DNA of 27,826 bases from DASPKX01 sp035627835 (GTDB lineage: Bacteria; Verrucomicrobiota; Verrucomicrobiia; Limisphaerales; SXQI01). Both the position numbers and the translations under genes were made by a program. Positions 6,864 through 14,425 of the stretch are shown here, piece after piece. The stretch spans positions 1-27,826 of the forward strand of contig DASPKX010000032.1 of assembly GCA_035627835.1 (NCBI GenBank). Direction: 5' to 3'. Below the pieces are notes generated by a model. That model saw only the letters and a program-made list of their open reading frames with translations. It searched no databases and was not told the DNA's origin. Position 1 is the first letter of the stretch. Each line of letters begins with the position of its first letter.

Positions 6864-8312
6864 ATGCAAGCGTTAAGCCTGGGAGGGTTAAATCTGCTGG
6901 TTCTCGAAGATGAGCCGTTGCTTCGCAAGCAAGCTCACGCTTTTCTCCAGAACCGCGGGGCGGATGTCACCAGCGTCGACACCATCGAGCGCGCCCGCAA
7001 AGTCATCAACGATCTCAATTTCGATTACGCTCTCATCGATGTGAATCTTCCCGACGGCCTCGGGACCGATCTCCTCAAGGACAAGGCCTTCTCGCCGAAC
7101 ACCGGTGTCATTGTGATGACAGCGCAAGGGGGCGTGAACGGCGCGGTCGAAGCCATGCGCATGGGCGCGTTGGAATACCTTGTTAAACCATTCGACCTCG
7201 AAGAAATCCCGCTCCTGATCAGCCGCGCGCGCCGCTCGCAGCAAACCGAGCGCATCGAAGAGCACCGCCGCAAGAGCGACACGGAAGAAACCTTCTTCTT
7301 CGGCTCCGCCCTCGCAGCGATGCAGACCCACCTGGAGCGCATCATCGCGGCTGACAAACGCCTGACTGACAAACTCCCGCCCGTGCTGATCCAGGGAGAA
7401 ACCGGCACCGGCAAGACAACCATTGCCCGCTGGCTTCATCATCAAGGCCCTCGCTCGAGCAAGCCTTTGGTCGAGGTCAACTGCTCCGCCCTTCCGGAGA
7501 CGCTCGCTGAATCCGAACTGTTCGGCCATGAACGCGGGGCCTTCACCGACGCTCGTTCAGCGCGGATTGGGTTGTTCGAAGCTGCCGATGGCGGAACTCT
7601 CTTCCTGGACGAATTGCCCAGCCTTTCACTTTCCCTTCAGGCCAAGGTTCTCAAGGCCATTGAAGATCATCGCATCCGCCGCGTCGGCGGCAGCAAAGAG
7701 ATCCCGGTGGATATCCGCATCATCGCCGCCACCAATCGCGACCTAAAGAAAGTCGTGGCCGAAGGCGAGTTCCGCGAGGATCTCTACCACCGGCTCGATC
7801 TTTATCGAATCATCATTCAGCCCCTCCGCGACCGTGGCGAGGACATCATCAACCTCGCTGAGCGCATGTTGGTGAAGCTCTTCCAACGCCATCGCCTGCC
7901 CGCCCGGAAGCTCTCCGCCATTGGAAAGCAACGCCTCCGCGCCTATTCCTGGCCGGGCAACGTCCGCGAGCTGGCGCACGAGCTTGAGCGCGCTATCGTC
8001 TTTGAGGAAGGCGCCGAGCTGAATTTCGATCACCTCGTCGGGCAAGCCACAACACCCAAGGCCGCCGGGTCAGCGGACGCGACCGATTGGTTCGCGCCTG
8101 GCTATGTGTTCCCTGCGCAAGGCTTCAACCTTGAAGAAGCCATCAATCGGCTGATTCGCCACGCCTTGAAGCAAACCAACGACAACGTCTCCGCCGCCGC
8201 CCGGCTTCTGGGAGTGTCGCGCGACTACATCCGCTACCGGCTCTCGGGCAAAGCCCAGCGAGCGGACGGTGGGGATATTCCCCCAACGGACGACACCGCT
8301 GGAGCGGGTTAA
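6864..8312 (+). CDS. Sigma-54-dependent response regulator (NtrC family)
   Basis: 482 residues in three domains. The receiver domain (about 9-122) has acidic residues E15/D16, phospho-acceptor D59, T86 and K108. The AAA+ domain (about 147-380) has Walker A GETGTGKT (178-185), the sigma-54 contact loop GAFTDA (225-230, usual form GAFTGA), Walker B GGTLFLDE and the WPGNVREL motif. The C-terminal Fis-type helix-turn-helix is NDNVSAAARLLGVSRDYIRYRL. It activates RNA polymerase with sigma-54 after phosphorylation by a histidine kinase not present here. Start taken at ATG 6864; TTG at 6849 is possible. A candidate sigma-54 promoter lies about 100 bases downstream. Confidence 0.95.
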   Translation: MQALSLGGLNLLVLEDEPLLRKQAHAFLQNRGADVTSVDTIERARKVINDLNFDYALIDVNLPDGLGTDLLKDKAFSPNTGVIVMTAQGGVNGAVEAMRMGALEYLVKPFDLEEIPLLISRARRSQQTERIEEHRRKSDTEETFFFGSALAAMQTHLERIIAADKRLTDKLPPVLIQGETGTGKTTIARWLHHQGPRSSKPLVEVNCSALPETLAESELFGHERGAFTDARSARIGLFEAADGGTLFLDELPSLSLSLQAKVLKAIEDHRIRRVGGSKEIPVDIRIIAATNRDLKKVVAEGEFREDLYHRLDLYRIIIQPLRDRGEDIINLAERMLVKLFQRHRLPARKLSAIGKQRLRAYSWPGNVRELAHELERAIVFEEGAELNFDHLVGQATTPKAAGSADATDWFAPGYVFPAQGFNLEEAINRLIRHALKQTNDNVSAAARLLGVSRDYIRYRLSGKAQRADGGDIPPTDDTAGAG

Positions 8313-8404
8313 TGCTCCCAATGCTCCGGGTTGTCAGAGGGTGCCATTCGAGGCGAATTTCAGAACACCTTCTTACCCAGCGACCTACAGAGTTTCGGCA
8401 TCAT

Positions 8405-8420
8405 TGGCATGCCGTATGCA
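8405..8420 (+). promoter_or_regulatory. Candidate sigma-54 (-24/-12) promoter
   Basis: TTGGCATGCCGTATGCA carries GG at 8406-8407 and GC at 8418-8419 with the exact spacing required by sigma-54 (consensus TGGCAC-N5-TTGC). The -24 half has one change and the -12 half is ATGCA rather than TTGCA. Transcription would begin near 8431, about 33 bases before the ATG at 8464. It lies directly between a sigma-54 activator gene and its neighbour. Confidence 0.6.
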
Positions 8421-8463
8421 GTAGAGCCTTCCGTCGGACGGTAAAAAACCCAATACCTAGTTT

Positions 8464-9060
8464 ATGAAACTCGTTAAGATTCTCTCCTTGATTGTGGCCT
8501 TAGGGGTGGTCGCCCCTCAAGCAGTTCTGGCGCAAGACGCCGCTCTCACCGAACGCCCAACACGCCCTGAACGGCCCGAACAGCCAGAGCGCCCCGAGAA
8601 CCCAAATAACCCAGATCGCCCAGAGCGTCCTGAGCGCCCGGAACGGCCTGAGCAACCCGAGAAGCCAGAAAAGCCGGAGAAGCCTGAGAAACCAGAAAAA
8701 CCAGAGCGTCCAGAACGCCCAGAGAAGCCAGCGAAACCGGAGAAGCCGGAGCGCCCTGAGCGTCCTGAGAAGCCAGAGCGTCCAGAACTCCCGACTGAGA
8801 TCAAAACGCTTCTCGACGAAATGGCCGCCGCCCGCGAGAGCTTCCTTGCTGAGCAAAAACAGCTCCATGAGCAACTCCGCAACGCTCCAAAAGAGCAGCG
8901 CGCGCAGCTCCGCGAGCAGATCAAGCAGAATCAGGATGAGCTGAAGCAACAGCTCTCCGACCTCCGCGCCCAGATCAAGGAAGTCAAAGACGAGCTGAAA
9001 GATCACGCTCGCAAAGTCGGCGAAGAAGCCAAGCAGACCGGTGGCAAGCCACGCGACTAA
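8464..9060 (+). CDS. Secreted Pro-Glu-Arg/Lys repeat protein with C-terminal coiled coil
   Basis: 198 residues. A Sec signal peptide (MKLVKILSLIVALGVVAPQA, cleavage likely after VLA at 23) is followed by about 80 residues of tandem PE[R/K/Q] triplets (30-110), then a charged helical region (112-190) rich in heptad-like Leu/Gln/Glu positions, probably coiled coil. No enzymatic motif. The repeat would form an extended polyproline-like charged rod, so an envelope spacer, stalk or stress-related periplasmic protein is conceivable; function is unknown. It follows a sigma-54-type promoter and is ended by a strong terminator, so it is likely a single-gene transcript controlled by the adjacent regulator. 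No clear Shine-Dalgarno sequence. Confidence 0.85.
   Translation: MKLVKILSLIVALGVVAPQAVLAQDAALTERPTRPERPEQPERPENPNNPDRPERPERPERPEQPEKPEKPEKPEKPEKPERPERPEKPAKPEKPERPERPEKPERPELPTEIKTLLDEMAAARESFLAEQKQLHEQLRNAPKEQRAQLREQIKQNQDELKQQLSDLRAQIKEVKDELKDHARKVGEEAKQTGGKPRD
8551..8793 (+). repeat. In-gene triplet repeat array (Pro-Glu-Arg/Lys)
   Basis: About 27 tandem 9-base units encoding P-E-R, P-E-K or P-E-Q, with synonymous variation between units (CCAGAG, CCTGAG, CCGGAG). The length may vary by slippage between strains. Confidence 0.85.
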
Positions 9061-9101
9061 ACGAATCTTCCTCCTCTAGCCTTGCGCTAGGAGCCAACTA
9101 A

Positions 9102-9131
9102 GGGCGGCCCACCACTTCGGGCCGCCCTTTT
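9102..9131 (+). terminator. Rho-independent terminator of the repeat-protein gene
   Basis: GGGCGGCCC (9102-9110), 8-base loop, perfect complement GGGCCGCCC (9119-9127), then TTTTGCTTT. It lies 41 bases after the stop codon. Confidence 0.92.
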
Positions 9132-9176
9132 GCTTTACATAAGGAGTTCAAGGCGAAAACAGACCGACAGAGAAGA

Positions 9177-9309
9177 GACGGAGGAAACAGAGAAGGACCA
9201 TTTGATTGAAGTTGGAGCAGAAAGCCAAACCGAACACTTCTCCGAAACAACGTGTCGACTTCTCAAGGCTCACATCTAAGTTTCCCCACTGCCCTCTGTT
9301 TCCTCCGTC
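9177..9309. repeat. Inverted repeat pair between two convergent terminators
   Basis: GACGGAGGAAACAGAG (9177-9192) is perfectly complementary to CTCTGTTTCCTCCGTC (9294-9309), with similar purine- and pyrimidine-rich flanks (CAGAGAAGA left; CCTCTGTTTCCTCTTG right). It lies in the 9061-9437 gap between the repeat-protein and PA14-like genes, which holds two terminators and no convincing gene. The purine-rich arm resembles the stretch at 6575-6602. Confidence 0.75.
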
Positions 9310-9351
9310 CCTCTGTTTCCTCTTGTTCCCCGTGTTCTATGTTCCCCGCAC

Positions 9352-9384
9352 AAAGCAAAACTCCTGGCCGTTGCCGGCCAGGAG
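9352..9384 (-). terminator. Rho-independent terminator of the PA14-like gene
   Basis: On the minus strand: CTCCTGGCC, 6-base loop, GGCCAGGAG (9361-9384), then TTTTGCTTTG (9351-9360 complement). It is 54 bases after the gene's stop and uses the same TTTTGCTTT tail as the opposing terminator. Confidence 0.9.
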
Positions 9385-9437
9385 TCGCTCGCTATGCCCG
9401 AACCCCGTGCTTAAACCGGATTACTCGAGCAAATGTC

Positions 9438-12311
9438 TTACTGCGCGCGCACGCGGAAGAATCGCCGCGGGCTCAAGCTCACATTTTCCGTGTGCGTTGA
9501 GCCATTGGCATTCCCCACAGGGCTCCAGGTTGGATTCTGCAAGCTCATCGTCGATTCCAGCACGCCACCGGTGTAATTAATCACCAGGTTGCCGCCGGAG
9601 AAGGTGTAGCCGGTGATCCGCGGCTGCGCGACAGCGCTGGCTTTCCAATAAGCCTTGATGCCGGTCGGTGAGTTGATCAACGTGCGATAACCCGTCACCG
9701 GGTCCACGCTGAAAAACTCAGCGCTCGCATCTCCGCTGCCTTCCCACCAGAGCAGGCGGAAAGGAAAAAACCCGTCCACCGGCGCAACGAAGCTGAAGAG
9801 CGTGTCCGCGGCTCCGCGACCCGTGTTGAAGATGCCCAGCACCGGCCCATTGGTCGCCTTGGCATCCGTGCCAGTCGTGACCTTGAACCCGTCATCGCTG
9901 TTCACGCCGAATTGGTAAACACCCGCCTTGAGCTGCAGGTAAGCGAACGCCTCGGCCACGATGTTGTTCGGATCCCCCGATTCAACACCGGGAATCTCCG
10001 TGTCGCCTGTTCCGTTGGCGCTCGTGAAACCGCCGCGTTGTGGATTCTGCTCAAACTCCTCGCTCCAGTTGATGACTGGAACGATGTGTGTGCCATTGGG
10101 GCCGGTCCCCGGGAGAGCCATGTTCTCGTACGGCTGGCCCGTCGATTCATCGATGTAACCCCGGGCGATGTGCCGCTCCGCCGCTTCGTTGCTGTTGTTA
10201 TCTGTGAAGCCGCTTCGCCCAACCGAGGTTTGGTAAACATCCACTTTGAAGCCGCTGGAGGTCTTGTCGATCGCGCTTTCCGGGACGACCGCCGCCGCTG
10301 GCAAAGCCGCGAAAGCGCTGTAATCGGCAATCTTGAAGCTCCAGCTCTGCGTGTAGGTCTTCGCAGGTGTGCCCTGGTCCGCGTAGGTGATCTCAGCATT
10401 CACGGTGGCGTTTGCAGGAGCATTGCCAGGGTAATCAAACGTCAGCGTCGTCACACCGCCAACCTTCGTGGCCTGCGTTGGGACTGTTTGCCCGTTCAGC
10501 TTGAGAACGACAGAGGCCGGGTTCACAACCGCGCTGCGATCCGTGATCTTTGCGGTGATAACGTCCGTCGGCCAAACGCCTGTCTCGCCATTGTAAGGGG
10601 TGACCACGAAATCAGGCGCATCGGCGCCCGCCGCAGCGGAAGCATACGCATTAATGCCACCCGCCGCCCGATCATTGATCAAGGTGCGCTTGCCGGTGGC
10701 GTCCATTGAGAAGAACTCAATGTTCGCGCCGCCGCCGCCTTCAAACCAAATGAGGCGCACAGGATAAATCCCTGCGTCCATCACGCGAACATAGAACAAG
10801 CTGTCCGCGGAGCCGCGGCCGCCATTGAAGGAGCCCAGCTCCACATTGCCAGCGCCATGCGGATCAGCGCCTGCCGTCAGGCGGAAGCCATCGTCACTGT
10901 TAACGCCAAAACGATAGAGGCCCGGTTGCAACTGCAGGTAACCGACGAACTCGGTCGCAATGTTATCCAGCAAGTCCGTCGAGGTTTGGTCAGGCTCCGT
11001 GCCTGGGATGCCAGGAATGGCCGCATCAGGCTTGGATGGATCGCTCGAAGTCTGGAAGTTGCCGGCTTCGGTGCTGTTGCCGCCGTCGTTCATCTCCTGG
11101 TTCCAATTGATCGTTTCGACCACATACGCGCCCCCATTGGGGCCTGGGACCGCGTAATTCGTTACTGCCCTGCCAGTGGTGGGGTCGATCAAGATGCCAG
11201 CGAGTTGCTCTTCAGCGCGCCGAATGGTGTTCGGCAAGTCATTGCCTGGCCACATCGCGGTGGTGCGGAATTGCGCCACCCGCGCGGTGAACCCAGAGGC
11301 CGCAGTGTTGACCGAAGCTGCGGGAACACTTTGGGCCGCTGTAAGAGTCGCATAGTATTCCACGATGAAATCGAAGGTGTTCGTCGCTGTTCCTCCTGTG
11401 GAGAGCCCGTACTCGACGGACACTGTATTGGTGGACCCAGACGGCAGAGGCGTTCCCGCCGTGTAAGAGATCGCCGTTACCCCATTGGCTTGCGTGACGG
11501 ATCCCGGCGTGACAGGGGTGCCGTTCAAGCGGACGACCAACCCTGCCTGGTTTACCGAGGCCCTGCTGCCATTTTCCAGCTCAACATTGAAGCCATTGAG
11601 CGTTCCGGCGCTCGCAGCCACGAACGGCTGCTCGGGCACCGGCTTGACGATCGCTGTCCACATGTTCTGGCCGCCCAGGTTGTTGCCCTGGAGCTGAAAG
11701 GTTCCAGCGGGAAAGACTTTGGAATAAATGGAGAACCATTGATTGAGCCCCGCGCCAGGACCCGCGCCGTCGGCCGCTTCGTCAATGCCCGCTTCATCAG
11801 GCACCTCTTTGCTGCCCGTGCGGTTCCCCCCTTTAAGCACGGGTTGGAATCCGGCATCGATGACCCATTGCAGGTTTACTTCAAGGGTGGGGGGGTTGGC
11901 GTTGTTGCCATCGCCATTCCGATTGTCGATCAGCAGGTAAACAATCACGTCCTTATTCACGGTGACTTCGTGAACGAGATCCATGTTATCCCGTGCGTCA
12001 TTGGCGTTCATGATATGCTCACCACCCACGAGGTAAGCATGCAGGCGCTGGCCCGGCGTGTGCCCGGTCAATTGATGCACTCGGTCATTGTAGTTCGGCA
12101 TCTCGTCGTGCGCGGGTTTGACGAGGTAATTGGCTCCGAGGTTCGGATGGTTGAAGGTCACCCCGGTCCAGCGAACCGGCTTGTTCGCTTCGCCGCCCGA
12201 GATTTCAGTGATTCCCGTGATGACGGGCAGCGCATGCACAGCGGCTGCGCCCGCAAGGCAGAGGCCAATGGCGCTCCACCTCGCTATGCGTGTTGGGATT
12301 AAGTTTTTCAT
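9438..12311 (-). CDS. Large secreted protein with two PA14-like modules
   Basis: 957 residues from the ATG at 12311, chosen because it gives a good signal peptide (MKNLIPTRIARW, then SAIGLCLAGAAAVHA, cleavage about 27); the reading frame stays open upstream to 12500 but without a signal. After an N-terminal domain (28-230) come two repeats of the same architecture: an Ig-like strand region (235-320; 565-662) and a PA14-like region (452-545; 783-881), each with FGVNSDDGF followed by AEFFS or IEFFS. A short C-terminal beta domain ends in RRFFRVRAQ, common at the end of secreted verrucomicrobial proteins. PA14 modules usually bind carbohydrate; no catalytic domain is visible. Likely exported; substrate unknown. 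Confidence 0.85.
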   Translation of the reverse strand: MKNLIPTRIARWSAIGLCLAGAAAVHALPVITGITEISGGEANKPVRWTGVTFNHPNLGANYLVKPAHDEMPNYNDRVHQLTGHTPGQRLHAYLVGGEHIMNANDARDNMDLVHEVTVNKDVIVYLLIDNRNGDGNNANPPTLEVNLQWVIDAGFQPVLKGGNRTGSKEVPDEAGIDEAADGAGPGAGLNQWFSIYSKVFPAGTFQLQGNNLGGQNMWTAIVKPVPEQPFVAASAGTLNGFNVELENGSRASVNQAGLVVRLNGTPVTPGSVTQANGVTAISYTAGTPLPSGSTNTVSVEYGLSTGGTATNTFDFIVEYYATLTAAQSVPAASVNTAASGFTARVAQFRTTAMWPGNDLPNTIRRAEEQLAGILIDPTTGRAVTNYAVPGPNGGAYVVETINWNQEMNDGGNSTEAGNFQTSSDPSKPDAAIPGIPGTEPDQTSTDLLDNIATEFVGYLQLQPGLYRFGVNSDDGFRLTAGADPHGAGNVELGSFNGGRGSADSLFYVRVMDAGIYPVRLIWFEGGGGANIEFFSMDATGKRTLINDRAAGGINAYASAAAGADAPDFVVTPYNGETGVWPTDVITAKITDRSAVVNPASVVLKLNGQTVPTQATKVGGVTTLTFDYPGNAPANATVNAEITYADQGTPAKTYTQSWSFKIADYSAFAALPAAAVVPESAIDKTSSGFKVDVYQTSVGRSGFTDNNSNEAAERHIARGYIDESTGQPYENMALPGTGPNGTHIVPVINWSEEFEQNPQRGGFTSANGTGDTEIPGVESGDPNNIVAEAFAYLQLKAGVYQFGVNSDDGFKVTTGTDAKATNGPVLGIFNTGRGAADTLFSFVAPVDGFFPFRLLWWEGSGDASAEFFSVDPVTGYRTLINSPTGIKAYWKASAVAQPRITGYTFSGGNLVINYTGGVLESTMSLQNPTWSPVGNANGSTHTENVSLSPRRFFRVRAQ

Positions 12312-12616
12312 ATTTTCAGCAGGTTGGTTGCCCGCGACGCCGCGCAGTGTCGCCTTCGCTTGATCCGCAGGGTAGGGCCTGCAGGTCGGGATCAAACGAC
12401 AACGCCACTGGGCAAAATCTCTCGGGCTAATGAGCAGTAAGAGCCTTCCCGCGATTGCGGTCAACCGCCCAGTTGCGCAACTTGCGGCAATTAAGCGCAA
12501 CGAAGGCAGCAGGCATATTCAAATTTTATGCCCCCTCATCAAAGCGCCTCCCATGCTCGACTCATCCGCCCTTCCCGCACGGGATTGCAAAGTTCCCCCT
12601 GCCACGGTATTTCAGA
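12312..12616. promoter_or_regulatory. Divergent promoter region with clustered dyads
   Basis: 305 bases between the divergent PA14-like gene and prepilin 1. It contains GCGGT-CA-ACCGC (12457-12468), the perfect 12-base palindrome AGTTGCGCAACT (12471-12482), and TTGCG...CGCAA overlapping its right side (12482-12500). These are possible operator sites. No clear -35/-10 pair and no convincing gene. Confidence 0.45.
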
Positions 12617-13435
12617 ATGATGCGCTTCCGCCGTAAAGCTTCACATCCGGGCGGTTTCTCGCGGGCCGATCTGCTTGCGGTCGTCGCAGCCCTCTTTGTA
12701 TTCGGGCTGCTTCTCGCGCCTGGGTATGGGCAATCCCTGGGCAACGGCCAACTCGCGACGTGCATGAACAACCTGCGCCAGCTTACCCAAGCCTGGCAGC
12801 TCTTTGCCGAAGCGCATGATGGCAAGCTGCCGAAGAACACCGCTGGCCCAGACTCCGGCAATAACATGCGCGGTGAATACTGGGTGGTCGGTTGGCTTAG
12901 CTGGGACACTCAATCAGACAACACCAACACCCTCAAAGTCACAGACGCCGGCCTCGGCCCTTATGTGGACCGCAATCCTCGTGTGTTCAAATGCCCGAGC
13001 GACACCTACATCAGCCGCCCGCAAACTCTTCGCATGCGCGAGCGCGCTCGCTCCTATTCGATGAATGGCTTCGTGGGGCGCTCAAGGAGTGAAGCTGTGT
13101 TCGGCCCCTCGTGGCATCACCACGAAAAGTTGCAGGACATCCGGCCAGTCCCGCCGCATCAACTCTTCCTTCTCCTCGACGAGCATCCTGACAGCATTAA
13201 CGACTCCGCCTTTTTCGTTGATCCGGAAGCGCCTCGCTTCGTCGATTACCCTGCGGGCTACCACCAGAACGGCGCGTCCCTTTCATTTGCGGACGGCCAT
13301 GTGGAGCATAAAATCTGGCAGGAAGCCGAAACTGTCCCGCCAGTTAGGTTTCAATTCACCTCCGTTCAGGCCCGCGCCCCGTACCTGGATTACAACTGGC
13401 TGAAAGCCCGCACAACCGCCCGCTGGCCGCAGTGA
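12617..13435 (+). CDS. Prepilin-like protein 1 (H-X9-DG family) with altered cleavage motif
   Basis: 272 residues from ATG 12617 (a second ATG follows at 12620). N-terminus MMRFRRKASHPGG then FSRADLLAVVAALFVFGLLL: a basic leader ending in Gly before Phe, and a hydrophobic helix, as in type IV prepilins/type II pseudopilins. The usual F-T-L-I-E is F-S-R-A-D, with Arg at +3 and Asp replacing Glu at +5. CMNNLRQLTQAWQLFA is the conserved helix of the planctomycete/verrucomicrobial group, and H-QNGASLSFA-DG is the H-X9-DG motif near the C-terminus. Likely membrane-anchored or a pseudopilus subunit. The next gene is its close paralogue. Frame continues upstream to 12455 but that part looks unlike the paralogue. 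Confidence 0.88.
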   Translation: MMRFRRKASHPGGFSRADLLAVVAALFVFGLLLAPGYGQSLGNGQLATCMNNLRQLTQAWQLFAEAHDGKLPKNTAGPDSGNNMRGEYWVVGWLSWDTQSDNTNTLKVTDAGLGPYVDRNPRVFKCPSDTYISRPQTLRMRERARSYSMNGFVGRSRSEAVFGPSWHHHEKLQDIRPVPPHQLFLLLDEHPDSINDSAFFVDPEAPRFVDYPAGYHQNGASLSFADGHVEHKIWQEAETVPPVRFQFTSVQARAPYLDYNWLKARTTARWPQ

Positions 13436-13507
13436 GCCTCTCTGGCAGCTTGGCGCTTCTGCAGGTTTTGAATTGCGCGTACTAAAGCGCATCGCTATCT
13501 GACAGCG

Positions 13508-14323
13508 ATGCACCTGCGAGGCAAAGGTTGCCGGCCATGTGGTTTCACAAGAGCTGACTTGCTAGCGCTCACGACCGCGCTCTTCGTTCTCGGCCTGTTC
13601 TTAACCCCGGGTTATGGGCAATCCCTCCGAAACGGCCAGCTCGCCACCTGCATGAACAACCTCCGCCAGCTCACCCAGGCCTGGCAGCTCTTCGCGGAAG
13701 CAAACGATGGCGCTCTCCCCAGAAACCTTTCTCGCACGGAATACCAGGGGCTCGAAGCAACTGTCTGGGCGCGCGGCTGGCTTTCCTGGCAAATCGAGTC
13801 GGAGAACACCAACACAACCCTGCTTACAGGCGCTGCTCTCGGGCCGTACATTGATCGGAATCCGCGCGTCTTCAAGTGCCCCAGTGACGTTTATCTTAGT
13901 CAATTGCAACGGACTCGTTATACCGAGCGTGCGCGCTCCTATTCGATGAACGGCTTTGTTGGGCGTAGCAGGGCTGAGTACTTCATCGATCCGAATCAGC
14001 AGTACCATGCGAAGGTGCAGGACATCCGCCCGGTCTCACCGGATAAACTGTTCGTTTTCATCGAGGAGCATCCGGACAGCATCAATGACCCTGTGTTCTG
14101 GCTGGATCCGACCGCTCCGCGAGCAGTCGATCTGCCAGCTGGTTATCACTTGCATGGATCAGCTGTTGCATTTGCAGATGGCCATGTTGAGCACAAGATT
14201 TGGGAACAGCCTGAAACCGTCCCACCAATGAATATTGGGGTCTACAACCCTCAATCACCTCGCGCCCCCTACACCGACTACAATTGGCTAAAATCCCGCG
14301 CCACCGCGCGCTGGCCGCAGTGA
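13508..14323 (+). CDS. Prepilin-like protein 2 (H-X9-DG family), tandem paralogue
   Basis: 271 residues. Leader MHLRGKGCRPCG then FTRADLLALTTALFVLGLFL. Over the first 62 residues from the GF it matches prepilin 1 at 51 positions, and the rest aligns throughout (PRVFKCPSD, RARSYSMNGFVGRSR, EHPDSIND, ending DYNWLKSRATARWPQ). H-LHGSAVAFA-DG is the H-X9-DG motif. It shares the unusual R-A-D in place of L-I-E. It lies 72 bases downstream of prepilin 1, a clear tandem duplication. No other type II secretion gene is nearby, so its machine would be encoded elsewhere. Confidence 0.88.
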   Translation: MHLRGKGCRPCGFTRADLLALTTALFVLGLFLTPGYGQSLRNGQLATCMNNLRQLTQAWQLFAEANDGALPRNLSRTEYQGLEATVWARGWLSWQIESENTNTTLLTGAALGPYIDRNPRVFKCPSDVYLSQLQRTRYTERARSYSMNGFVGRSRAEYFIDPNQQYHAKVQDIRPVSPDKLFVFIEEHPDSINDPVFWLDPTAPRAVDLPAGYHLHGSAVAFADGHVEHKIWEQPETVPPMNIGVYNPQSPRAPYTDYNWLKSRATARWPQ

Positions 14324-14390
14324 GCCTACGGATGGGCGGGGAACATCGCGCCGGTGTTGGCTCACCGCACCTCGCCTCGATCCGGCCCTT

Positions 14391-14425
14391 CTTAATCTGC
14401 GGTAATCTGCGAAATCTGCCGATCG
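14391..14425 (-). repeat. Dispersed CGCAGATT repeat, copy 3 (inside coding sequence)
   Basis: Minus strand reads CGATCGGCAGATTTCGCAGA then TTACCGCAGATTAAG: three CGCAGATT-type units. It encodes the last residues and the stop codon of the cytochrome-WD40 gene. The purine-rich flank GGAGGAAGAAG precedes it, as in the other copies. No inverted partner is seen before prepilin 2. Confidence 0.8.

Noticed and set aside
8431..8441. CCGTCGGACGG palindrome at the predicted start of the repeat-protein transcript
   Set aside because: Too short and with too small a loop to call an operator or hairpin without further support.
8551..8793. Tandem repeats considered as a CRISPR array
   Set aside because: The 9-base units have no spacers and are in frame in a protein with a signal peptide.
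9206..9580. Open frame of 124 codons between the terminators
   Set aside because: It crosses a terminator and the end of the PA14-like gene, is low-complexity, and has no start signal.
10857..12302. Long plus-strand open frame antisense to the PA14-like gene
   Set aside because: Arg-rich composition without domains; the opposite strand has a signal peptide and repeated modules.
12312..12500. N-terminal extension of the PA14-like protein
   Set aside because: The added 63 residues hide the signal peptide that starts at 12311.
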